Shown here: one piece after another, positions 45,487 through 53,581 of the stretch
Numbering within the stretch: position 1 is the stretch's first letter
How the letters are laid out: each line of letters begins with the position of its first letter
Assembly: GCA_001464035.1 (NCBI GenBank)
Contig: LNEC01000006.1
Location: forward strand, 310,001-374,000
Direction: 5' to 3'
Source: Bradyrhizobiaceae bacterium Ga0074131
Lineage (GTDB): Bacteria; Pseudomonadota; Alphaproteobacteria; Rhizobiales; Xanthobacteraceae
DNA: 64,000 nucleotides
Notes under the pieces: model-generated
What the model was told of the DNA's origin: nothing
Databases searched by the model: none
Seen by the model: the letters and a program-made list of their open reading frames with translations, nothing else
Program-made: the position numbers and the translations under genes

Positions 45487-47009
45487 TGCTCGATCTGCTC
45501 GCGAACGGCCTCGTCAACATCGCGCAGTGGAAGTATTTGTTGCCGCTATTTGCCGGCACCTTCATCGGCGTAATCGGCGGCTCGCTGCCAGGCGTCACCA
45601 TCACCATGACGGTGATCGTGGTGCTGCCGTTCACCTACGGGCTCGATCCGCTGGCGGGCCTGGCGGCGATGACCGGCGTCTATGTCGGCGGATCGACCGG
45701 CGGCTTGATCACCAGCTGTCTGCTTGGCATCCCCGGCTCGCCGGCCTCGATCGCCACCACCTTCGACGGCTTTCCAATGGCGCGGAACGGCGAGCCGGGC
45801 CGTGCCATCTGGCTCGGCGTGTGGGCGTCAGTCTGGGGCGGCCTGATCGGTGCCCTGTTCCTGGTGTTCCTCACCGGGCCGCTGGCGGCGATCGCGCTGG
45901 AATTTGGACCGTGGGAATACTTCTCGCTGTTCGTGCTCGCCATGGCGATGGTGGCCGGGCTCACCGAAGCCTCGCTGCTCAAGGGCCTGATCTCGACCGC
46001 CATCGGACTGTTGATCACGGTGGTCGGCCACGATCCGATCGGCAGCGTACCGCGCTTCACCTTCGGCTCGGAGTTCATCGGCGGCGGCTTTCCATTTCTC
46101 CCGGTGTTGATCGGCATCTTCGCCTTCGCGCAGATCATGACCGACCTGGAGAAGCTGAACCAGCCGCGCGGCCAGGCCGCGGAAGCGCTGGTCGGTGTCA
46201 GGCTCGAGCGTTTCTCACACGCCAAGGTGAACTGGGAAATCTTCCGGCAGCCGTTCCTTCTCGCCTGGGCCACGATCGTTGGGCTGATCATCGGTATCCT
46301 GCCGGCGATCGGCGGCAGCGCATCGAGCGTCATGGCCTATGACCAAGCCAAGAAATTCTCGAAAACACCCGAGCGTTTCGGCAAGGGTCACCCCGAGGGG
46401 ATCATCGCGTCGGAGGCCGCGAACAACGCCAATGTCAGCGGTTCGCTGATGACCATCATGGCGTTCGGCATTCCCGGCGACGCCGTCACAGCCGTGATGC
46501 TCGGCGCAATGACGATCCACGGCATTCAATCGGGACCGCTGTTCATCTCGCAGAACCCCGACATCGCCTATGGAATCTATGCGGCCTACATTTTGGCGCA
46601 TCCCTGCATGCTGCTGATCTGCGTCGTGCTGATGCCGCTGATGCTGCGCGTGACCTCGGTGCGGATGGCGGTGTTGGCGCCCGTCGTACTCGTGCTCTGC
46701 GTTGTCGGCGCCTACGCGCTCAACAACACCATGCAGAGCGTCTACGTGCTGCTGCTGTTCGGCGTCGTCGGCTACGTATTGGTCAAGCTCGGTTTTCCGC
46801 TCGCGCCCCTGATCCTCGGCCTGATCCTCGGTGACCAGATCGAGATCAACCTGGTGCGCGCGATCATGACCGACCCGAGTCCGTGGCTGTTCCTGACCCG
46901 GCCGATTTCAGGCGGGCTGCTGGCGGCGGCGGCGGCCTCGGTCGCGCTGGCCATCTGGCAGCATGTGCGCCACCAAAACCGGGTGGCCGAGGAAGCGCCC
47001 GATTTTTGA
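45486..47009 (+). CDS. tctA: TctA family large membrane subunit of tripartite tricarboxylate transporter
   Basis: The 507-residue permease has about 12 membrane segments and the family signatures FIGVIGGSLPGVTITMTVIVVLPFTYGLDPLAGLAAMTGVYVGGSTGGLITSCLLGIPGSPASIATTFDG and the repeat-like WATIVGLIIGILPAIGGSASSVMAYDQAKKFSKTPERFGKGHPEGIIASEAANNANVSGSLM. These two G-x-x-P-G(-x) hairpins form the transport path. The ATG at 45486 overlaps the tctB stop; the long upstream frame overlaps tctB and is not coding. Twelve bases before the aspartate dehydrogenase start. Confidence 0.94.
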   Translation: MLDLLANGLVNIAQWKYLLPLFAGTFIGVIGGSLPGVTITMTVIVVLPFTYGLDPLAGLAAMTGVYVGGSTGGLITSCLLGIPGSPASIATTFDGFPMARNGEPGRAIWLGVWASVWGGLIGALFLVFLTGPLAAIALEFGPWEYFSLFVLAMAMVAGLTEASLLKGLISTAIGLLITVVGHDPIGSVPRFTFGSEFIGGGFPFLPVLIGIFAFAQIMTDLEKLNQPRGQAAEALVGVRLERFSHAKVNWEIFRQPFLLAWATIVGLIIGILPAIGGSASSVMAYDQAKKFSKTPERFGKGHPEGIIASEAANNANVSGSLMTIMAFGIPGDAVTAVMLGAMTIHGIQSGPLFISQNPDIAYGIYAAYILAHPCMLLICVVLMPLMLRVTSVRMAVLAPVVLVLCVVGAYALNNTMQSVYVLLLFGVVGYVLVKLGFPLAPLILGLILGDQIEINLVRAIMTDPSPWLFLTRPISGGLLAAAAASVALAIWQHVRHQNRVAEEAPDF

Positions 47010-47021
47010 ACCGAGGTCCCG

Positions 47022-47852
47022 ATGGCAGATTTGGAGAACAGCATGCGACCTGACTTGCGAATTGCGGTTGTCGGGCTGGGAGCCATCGGCGCCAGGATCG
47101 TCGAAGCGCTGGACCACGGCATCGACGGCTTGGTGCTCGCCGCCGTGTCGGTGCAAACTCCTGAAAAGCACCGGAGCCGGCTTGCCGGTCTGACCAAACC
47201 GCCTGACGTGCTGCCGATCGAGGCGCTGGTGAATGTCGCGGACATCGTCGTCGAGTGCGCCCCGAGCACGCTTGTCAAGTCCATCGTTGCACCCTTTTTG
47301 GGTGCCGGAAAGACCGCCGTCGTGCTCAGCGCAGGCGCCCTGCTCGACCACGAAGACCTCATCGAACTTGCCAAACAGCATGGCGGACAAATCGTGGTGC
47401 CCACCGGCGCGCTGATCGGCCTCGACGCCGTCACGGCTGCCGCGGTCGGAACAATCCATTCGGTCCGGATGATCACGCGCAAGCCGGTCCGGGGGCTTGC
47501 AGGCGCTCCCTACATCGTCGAGCACAACATCGACATCGAACGGATTGCCGAACCGCTCAAGATATTCGACGGCACGGCACGCGAGGCAGCACGCGGATTT
47601 CCGGCCAATGTGAATGTTGCCGCGGCCCTGTCGCTTGCCGGGATTGGTCCCGATCGAACAACGATCGAGATCTGGGCCGATCCCGCCTTGACCCGCAACA
47701 TCCATCGGATCGACGTGGAATCCGATTCTGCCCGTTTCTCTATGTCGATCGAAAACATCCCGTCCGAAAACCCGAAGACGGGGCTCATCACCGCGCTTTC
47801 GGTCATTGCCTGTCTTCGCAAGCTGCGGGCATCGCTTCGCGTCGGAACGTGA
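47022..47852 (+). CDS. L-aspartate dehydrogenase (NadX family)
   Basis: The 276-residue protein has an N-terminal Rossmann fold (LRIAVVGLGAIGARIVEALD), VVECAPSTLVKSIVAPFLGAGKTAVVLSAGAL, and the catalytic region IVVPTGALIGLDAVTAAAVGTIHSVRMITRKP followed by FPANVNVAAALSLAGIGPDRTTIEIWADP with N-x-N-V, all typical of aspartate dehydrogenase. It interconverts aspartate and oxaloacetate/iminoaspartate with NAD(P). A good ribosome site is absent close to 47022; ATG at 47043 (MRPDLRIAVV) is an alternative. Lies in the tctCBA operon, suggesting the transporter and enzyme act on linked C4 compounds. Confidence 0.88.
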   Translation: MADLENSMRPDLRIAVVGLGAIGARIVEALDHGIDGLVLAAVSVQTPEKHRSRLAGLTKPPDVLPIEALVNVADIVVECAPSTLVKSIVAPFLGAGKTAVVLSAGALLDHEDLIELAKQHGGQIVVPTGALIGLDAVTAAAVGTIHSVRMITRKPVRGLAGAPYIVEHNIDIERIAEPLKIFDGTAREAARGFPANVNVAAALSLAGIGPDRTTIEIWADPALTRNIHRIDVESDSARFSMSIENIPSENPKTGLITALSVIACLRKLRASLRVGT

Positions 47853-47953
47853 GGCGCGCAATCGAGAGCGCGCATCCACCGACCCCGAGACGCGCCCCGG
47901 CAAGCGCCAAAGGGCGCGCGCCTCGTCATGAGGAAGCCGCCTCGCCCGCCCCA

Positions 47954-48274
47954 CTAGGCTGCAAGGCAACGTTCCGCGGAACGCAAGCGAAACGGTTTGC
48001 CTCCGGGTGGGCGCGGCCCGCCATCTAGATCGCAAAGCGCTTCCAGGATTTCGTCAATGGTCACCGGCTTCTTCAGACCAGCCGGCGCGCGCAGCGCGGG
48101 GCAAGAGACGATCGCGCTAGCGTCGGATGCCCATGACGCAAGGATGGCTCGCTTCTCGGTCAGGGTCAGCGAGGGGTGGGACACGACGTCCCTCGGATGA
48201 TCAAACAGCGTGCCGGGATGGAGCAGCGCGTTGATGTCGAACACGTTGTCGTCGAAAGCGGTCGTCGGCCGCAT
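47954..48274 (-). CDS. Small conserved hypothetical protein next to hsp20
   Basis: The 106-residue protein reads MRPTTAFDDNVFDINALLHPGTLFDHPRDVVSHPSLTLTEKRAILASWASDASAI, then a proline-rich tail. I recall close relatives in Bradyrhizobium with the LTLTEKRAILASWASDA block; no function is known. The ATG at 48274 is preceded directly by a very good ribosome site (ggagga, six bases upstream), which rules out the upstream ATG at 48286. Downstream of hsp20 on the same strand, with a hairpin between. Confidence 0.75.
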   Translation of the reverse strand: MRPTTAFDDNVFDINALLHPGTLFDHPRDVVSHPSLTLTEKRAILASWASDASAIVSCPALRAPAGLKKPVTIDEILEALCDLDGGPRPPGGKPFRLRSAERCLAA

Positions 48275-48306
48275 GGTCTCCTCCATTCATTAGACGAACT
48301 TGAGAT

Positions 48307-48330
48307 GCCGCGCGCCGTATGGCGCGCGGC
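48307..48330 (-). terminator. GC-rich hairpin between hsp20 and the downstream small gene
   Basis: A perfect 10-bp stem gccgcgcgcc / ggcgcgcggc (48307-48316 with 48321-48330, loop gtat), 17 bases beyond the hsp20 stop. No T-run follows on the minus strand, so it may stabilise mRNA or attenuate rather than end transcription. Confidence 0.5.
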
Positions 48331-48347
48331 TTCGCCGAAGTGCCTTC

Positions 48348-48803
48348 TCAGGCCGCTTTGGCTTCGATCTGCTGGACATTGCCGACGGACGACCCGCTGA
48401 TCGCGATGCGCCGCGGCTTCATGGCCTCGGGGATCTCCCGGACCAGTTCGATCTTCAGCAGTCCGTTGTCAAAAGCCGCGCCCTTGACCTCGACGTGGTC
48501 GGCAAGGCTGTACTGTCGCTTGAAGCTGCGGGTCGAGATACCCCGGTACAGGAACTCGCGTTCGTTCTTCTCGGCCTTGTTGCCTTCGATGGTCACCACG
48601 TTCTGCTCCGCCGTTACCGAAATTTCGTCCGGCGAGAAGCCCGCGACCGCCAGCGAAATCTGGTAGCGATTCTCGGCCAGCCGTTCGATGTTGTAGGGCG
48701 GATAGTTGTCCTCGCCGGCCCGCTGGGCCGCTTCGGCGAGGTCGAACAGGCGGTCGAAGCCAATGGTCGAACGCCAGAGGGGCGAAAAGTCGTAGGTGCG
48801 CAT
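48348..48803 (-). CDS. Hsp20 family small heat shock protein (class A type)
   Basis: The 151-residue protein has an alpha-crystallin domain: NIERLAENRYQISLAVAGFSPDEISVTAEQNVVTIEGNK, EREFLYRGISTRSFKRQYSLADHVEVKGAAFDNGLLKIELVREIPEAMKPRRI. The N-terminus MRTYDFSPLWRSTIGFDRLFDL is the usual one for class A rhizobial Hsp20, which holds unfolded proteins as oligomers. The ATG at 48803 is set by the ribosome site ggagga at 48811-48816; this site lies inside the last hairpin of the upstream ROSE element, so translation should rise with temperature. Confidence 0.95.
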   Translation of the reverse strand: MRTYDFSPLWRSTIGFDRLFDLAEAAQRAGEDNYPPYNIERLAENRYQISLAVAGFSPDEISVTAEQNVVTIEGNKAEKNEREFLYRGISTRSFKRQYSLADHVEVKGAAFDNGLLKIELVREIPEAMKPRRIAISGSSVGNVQQIEAKAA

Positions 48804-48911
48804 AGCCAAATCCTCCAATGAGCAAGTTGGTTACGAGCGGCACCGGACACGTTTCCGGTGCCCGTCTCAGCCCGGGCCCCAAGGGCGCCCGGGTGCCACC
48901 TCGCGGTGGCG
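48804..48911 (-). promoter_or_regulatory. ROSE-type RNA thermometer in the hsp20 5' leader
   Basis: The leader RNA (minus strand, about 108 bases) folds into successive hairpins: gccacc/ggtggc (48895-48910), cccgggc/gcccggg (48871-48893), caccgga/tccggtg (48841-48860), and a last weak hairpin at 48806-48832. In the last one ttgctc pairs imperfectly with the ribosome site ggagga: CUC with GAG, then a G-G mismatch, then U-A, and CCAA with UUGG at the base. This G-G pair opposite the Shine-Dalgarno is the hallmark of ROSE elements described in Bradyrhizobium japonicum. Confidence 0.88.
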
Positions 48912-48917
48912 ACAGAA

Positions 48918-48945
48918 AAATTAGCAAAGCGCGATCAGGTTTCAA
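48918..48945 (-). promoter_or_regulatory. Sigma-70-like promoter of hsp20
   Basis: On the minus strand TTGAAA (48945-48940), 16 bases, TAATTT (48923-48918). Transcription would start near 48911, right at the first ROSE hairpin. The ROSE genes of B. japonicum are likewise read from housekeeping promoters. Confidence 0.65.
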
Positions 48946-49001
48946 GGGAAGTGCAAAAAAATTTTCGCGGGTCGTCGGGGGCGGCCGTGACACCGGCGCC
49001 C

Positions 49002-49757
49002 TCAGCCTGACAGCTTCTCCATCAGGTTCACCGGCACCGGGAAGACGATGACGGACGAGCGTTCGCCAGCGACGTTTTGCAGCGCAGTAAGGTAACGCAG
49101 TTGCATGGCCTCCGGACGGGAGGCGAGGATCTCGCCGGCCTGGGCAAGCTTCTCGGCGGCCTGAAACTCGCCCTCGGCATCGATCACCTTGGCGCGCCTG
49201 ATCCTCTCGGCCTCCGCCTGTTTCGCGATCGCGCGTACCATCGTCTCATTGATGTCGATGTGCTTGATTTCGACGTTTGCAACCTTGATGCCCCACGCAT
49301 CGGTGCGCTCGTCGAGGATCTGTTGAATATCGCTGTTGAGCTTGGCGCGTTCGGCGAGCATCTGGTCGAGGTCATGCTGGCCCAGCACCGAGCGCAATGT
49401 GGTCTGCGCAAGCTGGCTCGTCGCCTCGTAGAATTGCTCGACCTGAATGATCGCTTTCTCGGGGTCTATGACGCGGAAATACAGCACCGCATTGACGCGG
49501 ACCGAAACGTTGTCGCGCGAAATCACGTCCTGCGGCGGAACGTCGAACACGCGCGTGCGCAGATCGACGCGTATCATCCGCTGGATAACCGGGATGATGA
49601 TGATGAGACCCGGACCCTTCACCTGCTGCAATCGTCCGAGCAGGAACACGACGCCGCGCTCGTATTCGGGCAGAATTCGAAGCGAATAGGCAAGCAGCGC
49701 AACGAGCACGACGATCGGGACGGCGAATCCGGACCAGGCTGGGAATTCGAACCACAT
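49002..49757 (-). CDS. Slipin (stomatin/prohibitin, SPFH family) membrane protein
   Basis: The 251-residue protein has one N-terminal membrane segment ([20 protein letters not shown]), then [66 protein letters not shown], the SPFH core, and a coiled-coil with [30 protein letters not shown]. Slipins form ring- or raft-like assemblies and are processed or controlled by the NfeD protease gene next to them, here 15 bases upstream. Start at ATG 49757. Confidence 0.94.
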   Translation of the reverse strand: MWFEFPAWSGFAVPIVVLVALLAYSLRILPEYERGVVFLLGRLQQVKGPGLIIIIPVIQRMIRVDLRTRVFDVPPQDVISRDNVSVRVNAVLYFRVIDPEKAIIQVEQFYEATSQLAQTTLRSVLGQHDLDQMLAERAKLNSDIQQILDERTDAWGIKVANVEIKHIDINETMVRAIAKQAEAERIRRAKVIDAEGEFQAAEKLAQAGEILASRPEAMQLRYLTALQNVAGERSSVIVFPVPVNLMEKLSG

Positions 49758-49772
49758 GACAGATCTCCATTT

Positions 49773-51185
49773 CTAGCTGTCAACGATCAATGTCAGCCCG
49801 TCCCGCCCGACCACGCGAACGGTGTCGCCAGTCTGCAAGGGACGGGCGGCGCGTGCATTCCAGACCTCGCCCAGGACTCGGATCTGGCCTGTGGCGTCCT
49901 GCCACGCGACCACCTGCCCGATACTGCCGATGATCTGCTCGGCGCCGGTCACCGGCACGCGGCGGCGCGCCTCCATGGCGGCCGCGATGACTCCGAAGAT
50001 CAAAAGGGCGGTGGTGGCCGCCATGCCAATGATCAGCGGCAACGATACTGCGATATCGATGTCGGCGCCGGCGCCCTCGATCAGAAAATACGCGCCGGCG
50101 ATGAAGGCGGCGAGCCCGCCGATGCCGAGCACACCGATCCCCGGCGTGAATGCCTCGCCGATCATCAAGGCGATCCCGAGCACCAGCAGACCGAGCGATC
50201 CGTAATTCACCGGAAGGGCCGACAGCCCGATGAGCGCCAGAATCAGGCTGATCGCGCCCACGACGCCCGGCACGAAGGAGCCGGGGTTCCAGAACTCCAG
50301 GATGACCCCGTAAAAACCGATCATCAGCAGGAGAAATGCGACGTTCGGATTGGAGATGACCGACAGCAGCTGCGTACGCAGGTCCGGTTCGATCGTGACG
50401 ATCTGGGCGCCTTTTGTCGCGAGCACCTTCTCGGCCCCGCCGATCGTCACCTTGCGTCCGTCGAGTTGAGCCAGCAGGTCGTCGATGTCGCCGGCGACGA
50501 TTTCAACGACGGCTTGCTTGTGTGCTTCCTCGGCGGTCAGGGTCGCGGCATCGCGCACGGCCTTCTCGGCGAACTCAGGGCTGCGGCCGCGCAACTGGGC
50601 GAGGCTGCGGAGCAGCGCGACCACATCGTTGATCGCTTTGCGCTCGGCCGCGCTCTGCGACTGCGTGCCGGAGCTGCCCTTGTCATCCTTGTCATCCTTG
50701 TCATCTTTCCTGGGCTCGTCGCGACGCGGCTGCGGCACGCCCGGCACACCGCCTATCTCGATCGGCGTGGCAGCCCCGAGATTGGTCCCGGGCGCCATCG
50801 CTGCGACATGCGACGCGTAAACCAGAAAGGTGCCGGCGGAGGCGGCCCGCGCGCCGCTCGGAGCGACGTAGACGACGATCGGAATTGGCGAAGCCACGAT
50901 CTGCTTGATCAATTCGCGCGTGGAGCTCACGAGCCCGCCAGGCGTATCGAGTCGTATGATCAGCGCTTCCGCGCGCTCGGCCTGCGCGCGGCCCGTCGCG
51001 AGCGTGAATTGACGGGTCGTCGCGACTCCAATGGCACCCGATACGTCGCTGACGGCGACACGTTTGTCGCTCTCGGCCAGCACGGGCGCCGTCACGGCGA
51101 TCATCACCAGCAAGGCCGACATCAGCCGACGGGCTTGCCGCAACCATGCCAACTTGTTCCGCTGACGAACCACAGGACAGGCCAT
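49773..51185 (-). CDS. NfeD family membrane-bound serine protease (long form, NfeD1b)
   Basis: About 470 residues. A signal/anchor (RRLMSALLVMIAVTAPVLA) precedes a ClpP-like domain: VSDVSGAIG, IIRLDTPGGLVSSTRELIKQIVASPIPIVVYVAPSGARAASAGTFLVYASHVAAMAPGTNLGAATPIEIGG, with the likely nucleophile serine in RAASAGTF and a lysine later in the domain. A D/K-rich linker (EPRKDDKDDKDDKGSSG) follows, then four to five membrane segments (residues about 290-400) and a C-terminal OB-fold (GSIGQVVAWQDATGQIRVLGEVWNARAARPLQTGDTVRVVG). Cleaves slipin tails in archaeal relatives. Start taken at ATG 51185. Confidence 0.92.
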   Translation of the reverse strand: MACPVVRQRNKLAWLRQARRLMSALLVMIAVTAPVLAESDKRVAVSDVSGAIGVATTRQFTLATGRAQAERAEALIIRLDTPGGLVSSTRELIKQIVASPIPIVVYVAPSGARAASAGTFLVYASHVAAMAPGTNLGAATPIEIGGVPGVPQPRRDEPRKDDKDDKDDKGSSGTQSQSAAERKAINDVVALLRSLAQLRGRSPEFAEKAVRDAATLTAEEAHKQAVVEIVAGDIDDLLAQLDGRKVTIGGAEKVLATKGAQIVTIEPDLRTQLLSVISNPNVAFLLLMIGFYGVILEFWNPGSFVPGVVGAISLILALIGLSALPVNYGSLGLLVLGIALMIGEAFTPGIGVLGIGGLAAFIAGAYFLIEGAGADIDIAVSLPLIIGMAATTALLIFGVIAAAMEARRRVPVTGAEQIIGSIGQVVAWQDATGQIRVLGEVWNARAARPLQTGDTVRVVGRDGLTLIVDS

Positions 51186-51503
51186 GGATTTCTCGCAGCT
51201 GTAGCAACGTGCCGAGCTGCCTGGACGCCGGCAGCCGCCCGTCCCTTGGGACATTAGCCGATAGTCCCAACGCTTGCCATGACGCCGTCCACCGCGCTGC
51301 TCCACCCAGCCATTGGCGTAAGATGGCCGGACTCTGCCATTTCGCGGCAAAGCCGCGCGCGCCAGCCGGTCGAATTATCCGCGACAAGCCCGGGCATGAC
51401 GAGCCTTGCCATAAGGCCTCGTTCAATTGGCTGCATTTTGAGTCAGACTCTCAGGATGACGGCGGTGTTATTCTCGGGATAAGGACCGTATGCATTCCGA
51501 GCT
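51186..51503. other. Intergenic stretch without a gene
   Basis: 318 bases between nfeD and the flavoprotein gene. Only short overlapping frames without motifs. No repeat or terminator of note was seen. Confidence 0.5.
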
Positions 51504-52706
51504 CTAAACGACCCGCCCCGCCGCGACACCCGACGACCACGCCCATTGAAAATTGAAGCCGCCGAGATGGCCGGTGACATCGACGACTTCGCCGATGAAA
51601 TGGAGGCCGGGCACCGATCTCGATTCGAACGTCTTCGAGGACAGCTCCGACGTATCGACGCCGCCGAGCGTCACTTCCGCGGTACGGTAACCTTCGGTGC
51701 CGTTGGGCCGCACCCGCCACTCCGTGACGTCAGCGGCGACCTTCGTCAGAAGCTTGTCGGAGAAGTCGGCGAGCCGCGCCGGTCCTGCGGCCGCGTCCGC
51801 GATGATCCGCGCCAGTCGCTTCGGCACCAGGCCTGAAAGGGCCGTGGCCATCTCCTGCTTCGGATGCTCGCGGCGAATTTGTTTCAGCCCGGCCAGCACA
51901 TCGGTGCCCGGCGCCATGTCGATGACGATGTCCTGGCCGTCGCGCCAGTAGGACGAGATCTGCAGGATCGCCGGGCCGCTCAGCCCGCGATGGGTAAACA
52001 GCAGCGCTTCGTCGAAGCGCGCCTTGCCGCAACTGACGACGGCATCGACCGCGACGCCGGACATCTCCCTGAATTGCTCCAGCAGCGCCGCATCGAAGGT
52101 CAGCGGCACCAGTGCGGCGCGCGGCGGCACGATCTTCAGGCCGAACTGCTCGGCGACCTTGTAGCCGAAACCGCTCGATCCCATTTTCGGAATCGAGGGA
52201 CCGCCGGTGGCGACCACCATCGAGCGAGCGCGAAAGTCGCCTCGATCGGTTACCACGATAAAGTCGCTTCCAGTTTTCGAGATCGCGAAGATGCGCACGC
52301 CCAGCCGCAATTGAGCGCGCCCTTTGCGCAGTTCCTCCAGCAGCATGTCGATGATCTGCCGCGACGACCCGTCGCAGAACAACTGCCCGCGGGTCTTCTC
52401 GTGCCAGGCAATGCCGTACTGCTCGACCAGCGCGATGAAATCCTGCGGGCTGTAGCTGCTCAGTGCGGAATGGCAGAACCGCGGATTGTCCGACAGGAAG
52501 TTCGCCGGGGCCGTGTGCAGGTTGGTGAAATTGCAGCGACCGCCGCCCGAAATACGAATCTTCTCGCCCGGCTGCCGCGCCTGCTCCAGCACCAGCACCG
52601 AACGACCGCGCTGGCCGGCGACGCCGGCGCACATCAGGCCCGCGGCGCCGGCGCCGAGTATGATGACGTCATGGACGTCCGGTTTCGGGTTGGGACCTTG
52701 CGTCAT
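51504..52706 (-). CDS. BaiN/HI0933 family NAD(P)/FAD-dependent oxidoreductase
   Basis: The 400-residue flavoprotein begins DVIILGAGAAGLMCAGVAGQRG, then VLVLEQARQPGEKIRISGGGRCNFTNLHTAP, the signature of the YhiN/HI0933/BaiN family, MVVATGGPSIPKMGSSGFGYKVAEQFG, and a C-terminal TAEVTLGGVDTSELSSKTFESRSVPGLHFIGEVVDVTGHLGGFNFQWAWSSG. The reaction of most members is unknown; BaiN reduces a bile acid double bond. The ATG at 52706 overlaps the transglutaminase stop (ATGA), making it the last gene of the transglutaminase cluster. Confidence 0.92.
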   Translation of the reverse strand: MTQGPNPKPDVHDVIILGAGAAGLMCAGVAGQRGRSVLVLEQARQPGEKIRISGGGRCNFTNLHTAPANFLSDNPRFCHSALSSYSPQDFIALVEQYGIAWHEKTRGQLFCDGSSRQIIDMLLEELRKGRAQLRLGVRIFAISKTGSDFIVVTDRGDFRARSMVVATGGPSIPKMGSSGFGYKVAEQFGLKIVPPRAALVPLTFDAALLEQFREMSGVAVDAVVSCGKARFDEALLFTHRGLSGPAILQISSYWRDGQDIVIDMAPGTDVLAGLKQIRREHPKQEMATALSGLVPKRLARIIADAAAGPARLADFSDKLLTKVAADVTEWRVRPNGTEGYRTAEVTLGGVDTSELSSKTFESRSVPGLHFIGEVVDVTGHLGGFNFQWAWSSGVAAGRVV

Positions 52707-53581
52707 CCCACCGGCATCACGTCGACGGCCACCGCGAGCTTCTGCTTGCGTGATCCCACGATGATGCCATCGACCGGCGAGACGTCGGAAAAATCCCGCC
52801 CCACCGCCAGCACGATGTGATCGTTCTCGACCAGGATGTCGTTGGTCGGATCGAAACCGATCCACCCCAATCCGTCGCCGCACCACAGCGAGACCCAGGC
52901 ATGGGTCGCATCCGCTCCCTGCAGGCGCGGCCGGCCCGGCGGCGGGATGGTGCGCAGATAGCCCGAGACATAGGCCGCCGGCAGGCCGAGGCCGCGCAGC
53001 CCCGCGATCATGACATGGGCGAAATCCTGACAGACACCGTGGCGTTTTTCGAACACTTCCCTAAGTGGCGTGGAGATCACCGTCGCCTTCGAGTCGTACT
53101 TGAACTCAGTGCGGATCCGATGCATCAGGTCGACCGCGCCAGCGAGAATTCCGGCCCCCTTCGGAAAACTCTGCGATGCATAGGCCGTCACGGGCTGCTG
53201 CAACGGCACCAGCGGACTGCCGAAAACGTAACCGATCGGCGATTCCGGGCCGAGGCTGGTGGATTCGAATGCAACGTCGCGCACCTGCTCCCATGCCCGG
53301 CTTCCCTCGCCGCGGGCGGGCACGCTGCGGGAAACCGAAACGCGTGAGCGGGAATCGATCCGCAGGCTGCGGTGCGAGGTTTCGATCACGATGCTCTCGG
53401 TGTGGGTGCCAAAAAAATCGCGCCTGATCGTGCGGTCCGCCGGCTTTGGCCGGATATCGACGGTGTGCGAGACCAATTGCTGTCCGTCGCCGCTCTTCGG
53501 CTCCAGCCGCAGCGAGCACCGCGAGTAGCTCACCGGGCTTTCGTAGGAGTAGCTGGTGACGTGACGGATATCGTAGATCAC
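52703..53581 (-). CDS. Transglutaminase-like cysteine peptidase family protein
   Basis: A 292-residue protein with an N-terminal beta domain (IRHVTSYSYESPVSYSRCSLRLEPKS) and a transglutaminase core with the catalytic triad: cysteine in EKRHGVCQDFAHVMIAGLRGLGLPAAYVSGYL, histidine in DATHAWVSLWCGDGLGWIGFDPTND, aspartate in the same stretch. Bacterial members act as proteases or amide-bond enzymes; the substrate is unknown. Overlaps the ATP-grasp gene upstream (ATGA) and the flavoprotein gene downstream (ATGA). Confidence 0.92.
   Translation of the reverse strand: MIYDIRHVTSYSYESPVSYSRCSLRLEPKSGDGQQLVSHTVDIRPKPADRTIRRDFFGTHTESIVIETSHRSLRIDSRSRVSVSRSVPARGEGSRAWEQVRDVAFESTSLGPESPIGYVFGSPLVPLQQPVTAYASQSFPKGAGILAGAVDLMHRIRTEFKYDSKATVISTPLREVFEKRHGVCQDFAHVMIAGLRGLGLPAAYVSGYLRTIPPPGRPRLQGADATHAWVSLWCGDGLGWIGFDPTNDILVENDHIVLAVGRDFSDVSPVDGIIVGSRKQKLAVAVDVMPVG

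Noticed and set aside
49077..51257. A 726-residue open frame on the plus strand over the slipin and nfeD genes
   Set aside because: Composition (rich in R, H, D) is that of an antisense shadow, and both opposite genes are secure.
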